Notes under the pieces: model-generated
Told to the model about the DNA's origin: nothing
The model's input: the letters and a program-made list of their open reading frames with translations, nothing else
Database searches by the model: none
Program-made: the position numbers and the translations under genes
Assembly: GCA_018268695.1 (NCBI GenBank)
Contig: JAFDWD010000322.1
Location: 1-5,363 of the forward strand
DNA: 5,363 nt
Source of the DNA: Actinomycetota bacterium
GTDB lineage: Bacteria > Actinomycetota > Thermoleophilia > Solirubrobacterales > 70-9
Direction of reading: 5' to 3'
Part shown: positions 1 to 5,054 of the stretch, piece after piece
Position numbering within the stretch: the first letter of the stretch is position 1
Layout of the letters: every line of letters starts with the position of its first letter

Positions 1-132
1 ACCCAGCTCACCTGGGCCAACGCGCACGAGCGGATCGCCTCCTCCGCCCTCTGCGCGGTGGTCGAGCTACAGCCGACCGGGACGCAGATCCTCTTCGCCG
101 TCGACTCCGGCTTCATCCTCACCGGGATCTAG
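1..132 (+). pseudogene. fliM: fliM, upstream fragment ending at an in-frame TAG (5' end outside window)
   Basis: Frame 1 is open from base 1 to a TAG at 130-132 and gives 44 residues. Read on past the stop in the same frame, the peptide continues straight into the FliM-like sequence that follows. The fragment ends FILTGI, the stop, then SLLSGG, which matches the family pattern of a hydrophobic helix followed by VDxLLGG or VDNLFGG. The stop therefore falls at or next to the conserved Asp of the FliM middle (CheC-like) domain. FliM is the C-ring switch protein that binds CheY-P and sets rotation direction. By comparison with E. coli FliM, the CheY-binding N-terminus and roughly the first 80 residues lie outside the window. 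The same frame before and after the stop points to a base substitution rather than an indel. A sequencing error, a real nonsense mutation or programmed readthrough all remain possible. Confidence 0.7.
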
Positions 133-222
133 TCGCTGCTCTCCGGCGGGCCGGAAGAGCCGCCGCCGGACCGGCGGCTGACCGAGATCGACCTGGCCCT
201 CGCGCGGCGCCTCTTCGACGAC

Positions 223-1059
223 ATGCTCTCCCAGCTGACCGTGGTCTGGCGCGATCTCACCGGAGCCGAGCTGGCGCTGGCCGCGATCGACTCGCAGTTG
301 GAGACGGCAGGGACCGCGCCGGTCTCCGAGCCGACCCTGGAGCTGGCGATGCGGGCGCACATGCTGGGCCGTGAGTTCGCGCTGACGCTGCTGCTGCCCC
401 ACCGGGCGATCGCCCCGGTCGAGGAGCGCATCCTCGGGCGCCGCGGCGGCGGCGACGAGGCGCCGGACCCGGTGACGGGCCTGCGGCTGCGCGAGGCGAT
501 GGCGGGGATCGAGGTCGCCCTGCGGGCGGAGATCGCCGGGCCGCAGACGCCGGCGGCGGAGGTCCTCGGGCTGGCGCCGGGGACGTCGCTGCGCCTCGGC
601 GGGCGGGTCGGCGAAGGCCTCGGGCTCTGCGTCGAGGGGGTACGGGTGATGCGGGCAAAGCCGGGACGCAGCGGCAGCCGGCGGGCGGTCCAGGTGCTGG
701 AGGCGCTCGAGCCGGGGGCGGCGGAGGGGCTGGCGCGGCTCGCGACCGGGGCGCAGCGGGCGCCGGGCGCGGTGGAGGGCGGCGGCGGGGAGGCCGACCC
801 GGCGCTCCGCGGCGCGCTCGGCCAGGTGCCGGTGCGGGTCTGGGCGGAGCTCGGCCGGGCGCGGCTTCCCTTGGCGGAGGTGGTGGCGCTCGGGGTCGGC
901 GCGGTGGTCGAGCTCGACCGTCGGCTCGAGGATCCGATCGACCTCTACGTCAACGGCCTGCGGCTCGGCCACGGCGAGCTGGAGATCGTCGACGACGAAT
1001 GGGCAGTGCGGGTGGACGCGGTGACCGGGCTCGGCGAGCCGGCGGTCGCGCTGAGGTGA
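223..1059 (+). CDS. fliM: Flagellar motor switch protein FliM, downstream part with two SpoA domains (FliM-FliN-type fusion)
   Basis: The open frame runs from 133, but the first usable start codon is ATG 223. No Shine-Dalgarno precedes it, so it may not be a real start; more likely this is the rest of a gene broken at 130-132. Residues 1-70 from ATG 223 match the second half of the FliM middle domain (a helix around LSQLTVVWRDL, then a MRAHMLGREFALTLLLPH stretch like the family's beta strand). Residues about 93-159 form a first SpoA domain (ALRAEI, LGLAPGTSLRL, RRAVQV). An Ala/Gly-rich linker follows. Residues about 201-268 form a second, clearly FliN-like SpoA domain (VPVRVWAELGRARLPLAEV, LEDPIDLYVNG, DDEWAVRVDAV). 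Ordinary FliM has one SpoA domain and pairs with separate FliN. Two in one chain suggests a fused C-ring subunit. No separate fliN follows; a glycosyltransferase gene comes next. Confidence 0.75.
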   Translation: MLSQLTVVWRDLTGAELALAAIDSQLETAGTAPVSEPTLELAMRAHMLGREFALTLLLPHRAIAPVEERILGRRGGGDEAPDPVTGLRLREAMAGIEVALRAEIAGPQTPAAEVLGLAPGTSLRLGGRVGEGLGLCVEGVRVMRAKPGRSGSRRAVQVLEALEPGAAEGLARLATGAQRAPGAVEGGGGEADPALRGALGQVPVRVWAELGRARLPLAEVVALGVGAVVELDRRLEDPIDLYVNGLRLGHGELEIVDDEWAVRVDAVTGLGEPAVALR

Positions 1060-1061
1060 TC
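1053..1061 (+). promoter_or_regulatory. Extended Shine-Dalgarno for the glycosyltransferase, spanning the fliM stop
   Basis: GAGGTGATC matches the extended complement of the 16S rRNA 3' end (AAGGAGGTGATC) over nine bases and lies at suitable spacing from GTG 1066. It contains the fliM TGA (1057-1059), so ribosomes finishing fliM would sit directly on this site. This decides the start of the next gene and suggests translational coupling. If translation stops at the TAG at 130-132, the coupling would be reduced. Confidence 0.7.
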
Positions 1062-1065
1062 TGAC

Positions 1066-2340
1066 GTGGCCGACGTCAGCGTCATCGTCCACCTCGAGGG
1101 AGGCCGCGACCGGACCCGCCGCTGCCTGGAGGCTCTTGCCGCCCTCGACGAGCAGCCCACCTTCGACGCGATCCTCGTCGACGACGCGTCCCCCGACCTC
1201 GGCGAGCTCCTCGCCGGCCTGAGCGGCGACGTCAAGGTGCTGCGGAACGAGCGCCGCGAGGGCTTCGTCGAGTCCGCGATCCGCGCCGCCGCGGAGGCCA
1301 CCGCCGACCTCCTGGTCCTCCTCCGCGGCCCCGCCCTCCTCGCCCCCGATGCCCTCGCCCAACTCGCCGCGTGCTGTGACGAAACCCGCGCCGCAGGTTC
1401 GGGCCCTCCTGGGGACCCAATGTGCGCGTCGACTTCGGGCGCTCCTGGCGCCCCAACTCGACGCGCGTCAGATTCACCCCCTCACAGGGGGTCAACCTGC
1501 CTCGCGTCCGCGGCGGCCGCCACGGCGGCGGGTCCCGCGGCGCATCCGACCTCCACCCACGCGCTCGCCTTCCGTCGCCGCGACGCGGATTGCCTCCGGG
1601 GCGCGGCCGGGGCCGCGCCGGGGTTCGAGCTTGCCGCCCTCTGCGCGGAGCTCGCGCGGCGCGGGGAGGTCGTCACCGTCGCGGACGCCATCGCCGCGCC
1701 CGCGCACGCCGCCGTCGCCGCGCGCCAGGCACCCGGCGAGCGCGCCGAGCTCACGTTCGTCGTCCCCACCCTGGACGCCACCGCGCCCCGGGTGCGCGAT
1801 TGCCTGGCGGCGATCGCCGCGAACACCGCCGCCCCGCACCAGGTCGTCGTCGTCGACAACGGCTCGCCGCCGCAGGGCTTCACCGCCCCGGTCAACGCCG
1901 GCCTGCGCGCCGTCGACACTCCCTATGCGGTGGTGATGAACGATGACGTCGAGGTGCTCGACGGCTGGTGGCAACCACTCGGCGCCGCGCTCGACGATGG
2001 TGCCTCGGTCGTCTTCCCACGGACCGTCGAAGGCGCGATGCGCGAGGACTTCGCCGCCTGGTGCTTCGCGCTCGGCGCCGGGACGATCGCCGAGATGGCC
2101 CACGCCCCCGGGGAGTTCTTCGACCCGGCGCTGCGCGTCTGGTTCCAGGACACCGACCTCCTGCTCCGGCTGCGCGCGATCGGCCGGCCACCGCTGCTCG
2201 TGCGCGAGGCCCGGATCCGCCACGCGCTCTCGGCGACCGTCCGCAGCGAGGACCCGGCGCTCCGCGCCTGGATCGACCGGACGATCGCCGCCGACAAGGC
2301 CGCCTTCGCCCGCAAGCACCCGACCGTGACCGTCACGTGA
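1066..2340 (+). CDS. Tandem GT2-family glycosyltransferase, first domain degenerate and interrupted by a repeat
   Basis: This 424-residue protein starts at GTG 1066 behind a strong Shine-Dalgarno. It holds two GT-A-fold, family-2 glycosyltransferase domains, which transfer sugars from nucleotide donors. Domain 1 (residues 3 to about 215) opens with VSVIVHLEGG and ILVDDASPD, the usual nucleotide-binding start. Where the metal-binding DxD should be it has LLRGPALL, and where ED-type catalytic residues are expected it has GFELAAL, so it is probably inactive. Residues about 108-147 are encoded by a structured DNA repeat and look unlike any GT2 sequence. Domain 2 (residues about 228-420) keeps its motifs: TFVVPTLDA, VVVDNGSPP, PVNAGLRA, the DxD-like MNDDVEVLDGWW (292-294), QDTDLLLRLRAIG (361-373) and RIRH (383-386). 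No membrane helix or signal peptide is seen, so it is probably cytosolic. Its place between flagellar switch and flagellin genes, coupled to a methyltransferase, suggests glycosylation of flagellin or another surface glycan (inference). Acceptor and sugar are unknown. Confidence 0.82.
   Translation: MADVSVIVHLEGGRDRTRRCLEALAALDEQPTFDAILVDDASPDLGELLAGLSGDVKVLRNERREGFVESAIRAAAEATADLLVLLRGPALLAPDALAQLAACCDETRAAGSGPPGDPMCASTSGAPGAPTRRASDSPPHRGSTCLASAAAATAAGPAAHPTSTHALAFRRRDADCLRGAAGAAPGFELAALCAELARRGEVVTVADAIAAPAHAAVAARQAPGERAELTFVVPTLDATAPRVRDCLAAIAANTAAPHQVVVVDNGSPPQGFTAPVNAGLRAVDTPYAVVMNDDVEVLDGWWQPLGAALDDGASVVFPRTVEGAMREDFAAWCFALGAGTIAEMAHAPGEFFDPALRVWFQDTDLLLRLRAIGRPPLLVREARIRHALSATVRSEDPALRAWIDRTIAADKAAFARKHPTVTVT
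1387..1506 (+). repeat. Structured palindromic repeat element (three hairpin units, cloverleaf-like) inside the glycosyltransferase gene
   Basis: Three units share one plan: TTC, a 6-bp stem with a 5-base loop, then CAA. Unit 1 is 1398-1420 (one stem mismatch), unit 2 is 1434-1456 (perfect stem) and unit 3 is 1473-1495 (perfect stem ACCCCC/GGGGGT). Units 1 and 2 match at 20 of 23 bases and start 36 bases apart; unit 3 starts 39 bases later with a different stem sequence. The spacers on either side of unit 2 are complementary (GCGCGTCGA at 1424-1432 and TCGACGCGC at 1458-1466) and extend its hairpin. GCAGGTT (1393-1399) pairs with AACCTGC (1494-1500) to close the whole, and CGCG at 1387-1390 pairs with 1503-1506 beyond a 2-base mismatch. 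Both 1393-1500 (108 bases) and 1387-1506 (120 bases) are multiples of three and stop-free in the host frame. It resembles a REP-, BIME- or MITE-like dispersed element. Whether other copies exist cannot be seen here. The exact ends are uncertain. Confidence 0.72.
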
Positions 2341-3011
2341 GCCCCCAGGGCGACGCCTACTTCGAATTCGACCGGCCCGAGCTTCGCGCCCTGGTGCCGG
2401 ACGGCGCGCGCCGCGTCCTCGACGTCGGCTGCGGCGCCGGGGCGCTCGGCGCCGCCCTGCGCGAGGAGCGCGGGGTCGAGGTGATGGGGCTGGAGCTCTC
2501 CCCCGACGCCGCCGCCCGCGCCCGCGAGCGCCTCGACGCGGTGGTCGAGGCCGACCTCGACGCCCTCGACGCCCTCCCCTTCGAGCGCGGCAGCTTCGAC
2601 GCGATGGTCTTCGGCGACGTCCTCGAGCACCTCCGCGACCCTCACCGCCTCCTCCGCACCCTCCGCCCCTGGCTCGCCCACGGCGGCGCCCTCGTCTGCT
2701 CGATCCCCAACGTCGGCCACTGGTCCGTAGTCCTCCCCCTCCTCACCGCCGATCGCTGGCCCTACGCCAACGCCGGCCTCCTCGACCGCACCCACGTCCA
2801 CTTCTTCACCCTCGCGGAGGCCGAGCTGATGCTCCGCGACTGCGGCTTCACGATCGAGTCCGCCGCCTCGACGACCCTCGCCCAATCCCCACCCCCCACC
2901 GTCGACCACCTGACCCGGTTCCTCGCCGCCCTCGGCACCGACGAGCCCCTCGCCCGCCAACGCCTCACCGCCTACCAGTACCTGCTCGTCGCCCGCCCGA
3001 CCGCTGCCTAG
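2337..3011 (+). CDS. Class I SAM-dependent methyltransferase
   Basis: The chosen start is GTG 2337, which overlaps the glycosyltransferase stop as GTGA; the frame is open further upstream, but only as a shadow of that gene. The 224-residue product is a typical Rossmann-fold methyltransferase that transfers a methyl group from S-adenosylmethionine. Motif I is VLDVGCGAG (residues 27-35), the acidic residue binding the SAM ribose is in GLELS (Glu53), and the post-motif region reads FDAMVFGDVLEHLRDP (88-102). Then come the helix LLRTLRPWLAHGG and the strand ALVCSIPNVGHW. LLDRTHVHFFTLAEAE (148-163) resembles a segment common in methyltransferases of surface-glycan clusters. No Shine-Dalgarno is obvious, so translation is probably coupled to the upstream gene. 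With its partner it may O-methylate a sugar on a glycan; flagellin is a candidate acceptor by position only. The substrate cannot be read from the sequence. Confidence 0.88.
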   Translation: MSPQGDAYFEFDRPELRALVPDGARRVLDVGCGAGALGAALREERGVEVMGLELSPDAAARARERLDAVVEADLDALDALPFERGSFDAMVFGDVLEHLRDPHRLLRTLRPWLAHGGALVCSIPNVGHWSVVLPLLTADRWPYANAGLLDRTHVHFFTLAEAELMLRDCGFTIESAASTTLAQSPPPTVDHLTRFLAALGTDEPLARQRLTAYQYLLVARPTAA

Positions 3012-3568
3012 TAGGAGTCTTCGAAGTTCTTGTCGCGATAGAGCAGCGTCCCGGCCCTGTTGAAGGTCATGATGCCGGTGACGAAGCCTTCCGGCTTGTA
3101 GTAGGCGACGAAGTACCGGACCCCACGCAACCAGCCGACCTTGCGACGCAGCTTCGCGGCCGGAAGCTTCGGGTGGATGACGAGGCGCTTGTTGTTGCTG
3201 AGGGTGGCGACCAGCTTCACCGCTTCGCCCTCGACCGACCCACTGAAGACGCGGTCGCTGCCGTCGAGGAGCAGGTTGTCCAAGGCGTCGATTTCGGTGT
3301 GCCGGCCGAGCTCTCCGCCAGCCGGGATCCCGGTCCCCCAGCTCCAGCCGATCGCGCCTTCGAGGTTGAAGTCCATCCCGAAGAGCCATTCGCGGCAATG
3401 GCCGCCGTTGTTGCCGATCGAGCCGTCGACCGACCAGTGCCAACCAGTCGGGCTGGTGCCCTTCGCGATCGGAACCTGGTGGCGCTTGATGCAGTGAGCG
3501 CCGGCGGAGGGCGCGAAGGCGACCAAGGCCGCGACCGCGATGAGGAGGGGAAGCAGCCGTCGCAACAT
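3008..3568 (-). CDS. Small secreted protein of unknown function
   Basis: I do not recognise this family. ATG (complement of 3566-3568) gives 186 residues beginning with a clear signal peptide: MLRRLL, a hydrophobic core (LLIAVAALVAFA) and a likely signal peptidase I site after PSAGA. No lipobox is present, because His precedes Cys26. The frame stays open upstream to about 4081, but that part lies antisense to the next gene and lacks signal-peptide character, so the start at 3568 is preferred. The mature part has two cysteines (Cys26 and Cys58, possibly a disulfide), is rich in Gly and Trp early on (GWHWSVDG, AIGWSWGTG), and alternates short polar and hydrophobic stretches that suggest a beta-rich fold. 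It ends YRDKNFEDSY. No Shine-Dalgarno is seen; a leaderless transcript is possible. The stop codon overlaps that of the converging methyltransferase gene in a shared CTAG. Confidence 0.72.
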   Translation of the reverse strand: MLRRLLPLLIAVAALVAFAPSAGAHCIKRHQVPIAKGTSPTGWHWSVDGSIGNNGGHCREWLFGMDFNLEGAIGWSWGTGIPAGGELGRHTEIDALDNLLLDGSDRVFSGSVEGEAVKLVATLSNNKRLVIHPKLPAAKLRRKVGWLRGVRYFVAYYKPEGFVTGIMTFNRAGTLLYRDKNFEDSY

Positions 3569-3631
3569 CGGCGGGCATGTTAGTGGGTGGTACGAACGGG
3601 ATACGGCGATGTGTTCGTATAGGGTCCGCCG
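3569..3631. promoter_or_regulatory. Divergent promoter region with a 7-bp dyad
   Basis: This 63-base gap lies between the start codons of two divergent genes for secreted proteins, so both promoters should be here. TACGAAC (3591-3597) and GTTCGTA (3613-3619) form a perfect inverted repeat with centres 22 bases apart, about two helical turns, as expected for a dimeric regulator. TAGGGT at 3620-3625 fits a TAnnnT -10 element placing the transcript start at or near ATG 3632. TAACAT on the minus strand (3582-3577) similarly points at ATG 3568. Neither gene has a convincing Shine-Dalgarno (AGGG at 3621-3624 is weak), which fits leaderless mRNAs. No clear -35 hexamers are visible. The arrangement is suggestive only. 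Confidence 0.4.
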
Positions 3632-4921
3632 ATGCGGATCTTCGGCGTCGCTGTCTCCGCCGGCCTTCTTCTCTTGGCGGTCATCACCGGCGTGGCCACT
3701 GCGGCGCCACGGGCTACGCGGCGCGGGGGATCGGTGCGGGTCACAACCGATAGCCACCTTCGTCCCGGTCATCTTGAGACGATCAAGGTGAAGGGGTTTC
3801 CCGGCAAGGGCAATCTCTACGCGTCCTTCTTCCCGACCGCGATATGCGAAAGCGAATGCGGCGCAGCCGACCTCTTCGGTGGGAGGGCCAACGCGAAAGG
3901 CGAAGGGACCATGAAGATCCGCATGCCCGGCACCTTCGAAGATCTTCACGGGCACCACGCGTATTTCCGCGACCGGGAACGGATCGAAGTCCTGGTGAGC
4001 TGGGAAGGCGAAGACGGCACCTTCAAGACGGGCAACGCCGAGCCCGAACCGATCATCGTCCGTGACCACGGGGGTCGGCACGCCCCGGCAACGCTCGCTG
4101 CGGACCAGTTCTCGGTCTCCCCCGGGTCCGTTCCGAAACCCCGACTGCCGCTGCCCATCCCGCCGGGCTTCCAGCTGCAGGCGAGCAACGACTACACGCT
4201 CTACGTCAGCGCACTAGGGCTGACCCGGCGCGACGGCACCCTCCTCGTGGTCGCCGCCGCGAAAGGCCGGGAAGTGAGTTACGAAGCGCCCGCGACCATC
4301 ACCGAAACCTCGATCCACGCAGACCTCGGCGCGCTCGGCCAGATCTCGGTCGAATTCCAGCGTTCCGACAAGGCGGCGAGCGTGCGCTGCAACAAGGAAC
4401 AGGAACCGATCCGCTTCGACTCGGGGTCCTGGGTGGGGACGATCGACTTCCACGGCGAGGAAGGGTTCACCGACGTCGAAGCGACCTCCGCCCGCGGCTA
4501 CGTCGAACCCGCCGCCCTCGGCCCCTTCTGCGGTGGCATCTCCACCGGCGGCACCTCCGAACGGGCGAAGGGCGCCGAGCTCTACGTCCGCAATCCCGGC
4601 CTCGGCCCGCGGCTGAGCGTGTACAAGCACCGGCCCGGGGCCGCGGCGCTGATCATCGCCTACCTCTCCGAATGGATCGACGGCATCAGGATCGACCGCG
4701 CGACGGGCAAGTGGATACCTGGCCGCGACTTCGCCTACGCCCCGAACCTTCGCACGGCGACGGTCGCTCCCCCGGGCCCGTTCAACGGTAGCGCCCGGTT
4801 CGACCTCGGCGCCAGGGCGGGCCGACGCTGGAGCGGCGACCTGACGGTCGACATGCCGGGACGGGCAGACGTGCCGCTCACCGGGCCCCTGCTGCGCGCC
4901 GGCCTGATCCCGAGCGAATAG
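3632..4921 (+). CDS. Secreted protein of unknown function, probably two beta-rich regions
   Basis: I do not recognise a named family. ATG 3632 gives 429 residues starting with a signal peptide: MRIFG, a hydrophobic stretch (VAVSAGLLLLAVITGVA) and a likely cleavage near TAA-APR. Residues about 33-143 look like an Ig-like or similar beta-sandwich domain (SVRVTTDSHLRPGHLETIKVKGF, then IEVLVSWEGEDG), with a close cysteine pair CESEC (72 and 76). A Pro-rich linker (about 165-178, KPRLPLPIPPGF) leads to a second region (about 180-429) with alternating strands, GSWVGTIDFHGEEGFTDVEATSARGYV, further cysteines (253, 300) and a C-terminal segment WSGDLTVDMPGRADVPLTGP. No sortase motif, catalytic triad or C-terminal membrane anchor is evident, so it is probably released or loosely wall-associated. 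Glu is encoded mostly by GAA, unlike the GAG-rich genes upstream. It is transcribed away from the small secreted protein gene and may share regulation with it. Confidence 0.78.
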   Translation: MRIFGVAVSAGLLLLAVITGVATAAPRATRRGGSVRVTTDSHLRPGHLETIKVKGFPGKGNLYASFFPTAICESECGAADLFGGRANAKGEGTMKIRMPGTFEDLHGHHAYFRDRERIEVLVSWEGEDGTFKTGNAEPEPIIVRDHGGRHAPATLAADQFSVSPGSVPKPRLPLPIPPGFQLQASNDYTLYVSALGLTRRDGTLLVVAAAKGREVSYEAPATITETSIHADLGALGQISVEFQRSDKAASVRCNKEQEPIRFDSGSWVGTIDFHGEEGFTDVEATSARGYVEPAALGPFCGGISTGGTSERAKGAELYVRNPGLGPRLSVYKHRPGAAALIIAYLSEWIDGIRIDRATGKWIPGRDFAYAPNLRTATVAPPGPFNGSARFDLGARAGRRWSGDLTVDMPGRADVPLTGPLLRAGLIPSE

Positions 4922-4949
4922 GCCCATCGGCCACCTACCGGAATTTCCC

Positions 4950-4976
4950 TAAAGGTTCCCTCCGGCCGGCCGATCA
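4950..4976 (+). promoter_or_regulatory. Sigma-28 (FliA/SigD/WhiG-type) promoter of the flagellin gene
   Basis: TAAA (4950-4953), a 15-base spacer (4954-4968) and GCCGATCA (4969-4976) match the flagellar sigma-28 consensus TAAA-N15-GCCGATAA at every position but one. The predicted transcript start is near 4983, leaving a leader of about 72 bases. This class of promoter drives late flagellar genes after hook completion, which fits flagellin. Confidence 0.9.
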
Positions 4977-4994
4977 GAGGGACGACATAAACCA

Positions 4995-5018
4995 TGGGGC
5001 GACACGGATGTCGCCTCG
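4995..5018 (+). promoter_or_regulatory. Flagellin leader hairpin resembling a CsrA binding site
   Basis: GGCGACA (4998-5004) and TGTCGCC (5009-5015) form a perfect 7-bp stem with the loop CGGA. Further G-C and wobble pairs extend it to 4995-5018. The core ACACGGATGT matches the high-affinity CsrA/RsmA consensus ACARGGAUGU except for the C in place of R, with GGA in the loop and the ACA/UGU pairing expected. More GGA triplets lie in the Shine-Dalgarno (5041-5043) and just before the start codon (5052-5054), as needed for a dimer bridging a hairpin and the ribosome site. In Bacillus subtilis, CsrA represses flagellin (hag) translation in this way and is relieved by FliW. Whether this organism has csrA and fliW is not visible here. 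Confidence 0.6.
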
Positions 5019-5038
5019 GGACCATCAATCAACGATCC

Positions 5039-5044
5039 AAGGAG
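5039..5044 (+). promoter_or_regulatory. Shine-Dalgarno of the flagellin gene
   Basis: AAGGAG ends ten bases before ATG 5055. It fixes that start, which also gives the conserved flagellin N-terminus. Its GGA could double as a CsrA contact together with the upstream hairpin. Confidence 0.85.
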
Positions 5045-5054
5045 AGAGATCGGA

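Noticed and set aside
67..1362. Long open frame on the minus strand opposite fliM
   Set aside because: It is Arg/Pro/Gly-rich low-complexity sequence, as expected antisense to a GC-rich gene, while the plus strand encodes recognisable FliM/FliN domains.
1398..1456. Short CRISPR-like direct repeat (two 23-base copies)
   Set aside because: Only two near copies with a 13-base gap, each a hairpin within a larger palindromic structure; no spacer-sized variable units.
1476..1492. Hairpin ACCCCC/GGGGGT as a rho-independent terminator
   Set aside because: No T-run follows and it lies inside a coding frame; it is better explained as the third unit of the repeat element.
1393..1500. tRNA-like cloverleaf (7-bp outer stem, three arms)
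   Set aside because: Arm lengths, loop sizes and conserved tRNA bases do not fit; there is no anticodon loop of seven bases and no true T-loop.
1923..3578. 551-codon minus-strand open frame over the glycosyltransferase and methyltransferase
   Set aside because: The plus strand has clear GT2 and SAM-methyltransferase motifs in the same place; the minus reading has no recognisable domain and uses a different frame from the secreted-protein gene.
3569..4081. Upstream extension of the small secreted protein on the minus strand
   Set aside because: The extension lies antisense to the larger secreted protein, and the clear signal peptide starts at 3568.
4958..4981. CCCTC/GAGGG inverted repeat with GGCCGGCC as a terminator for the secreted-protein gene
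   Set aside because: It overlaps the sigma-28 promoter, the interior does not form a good stem and no T-run follows.
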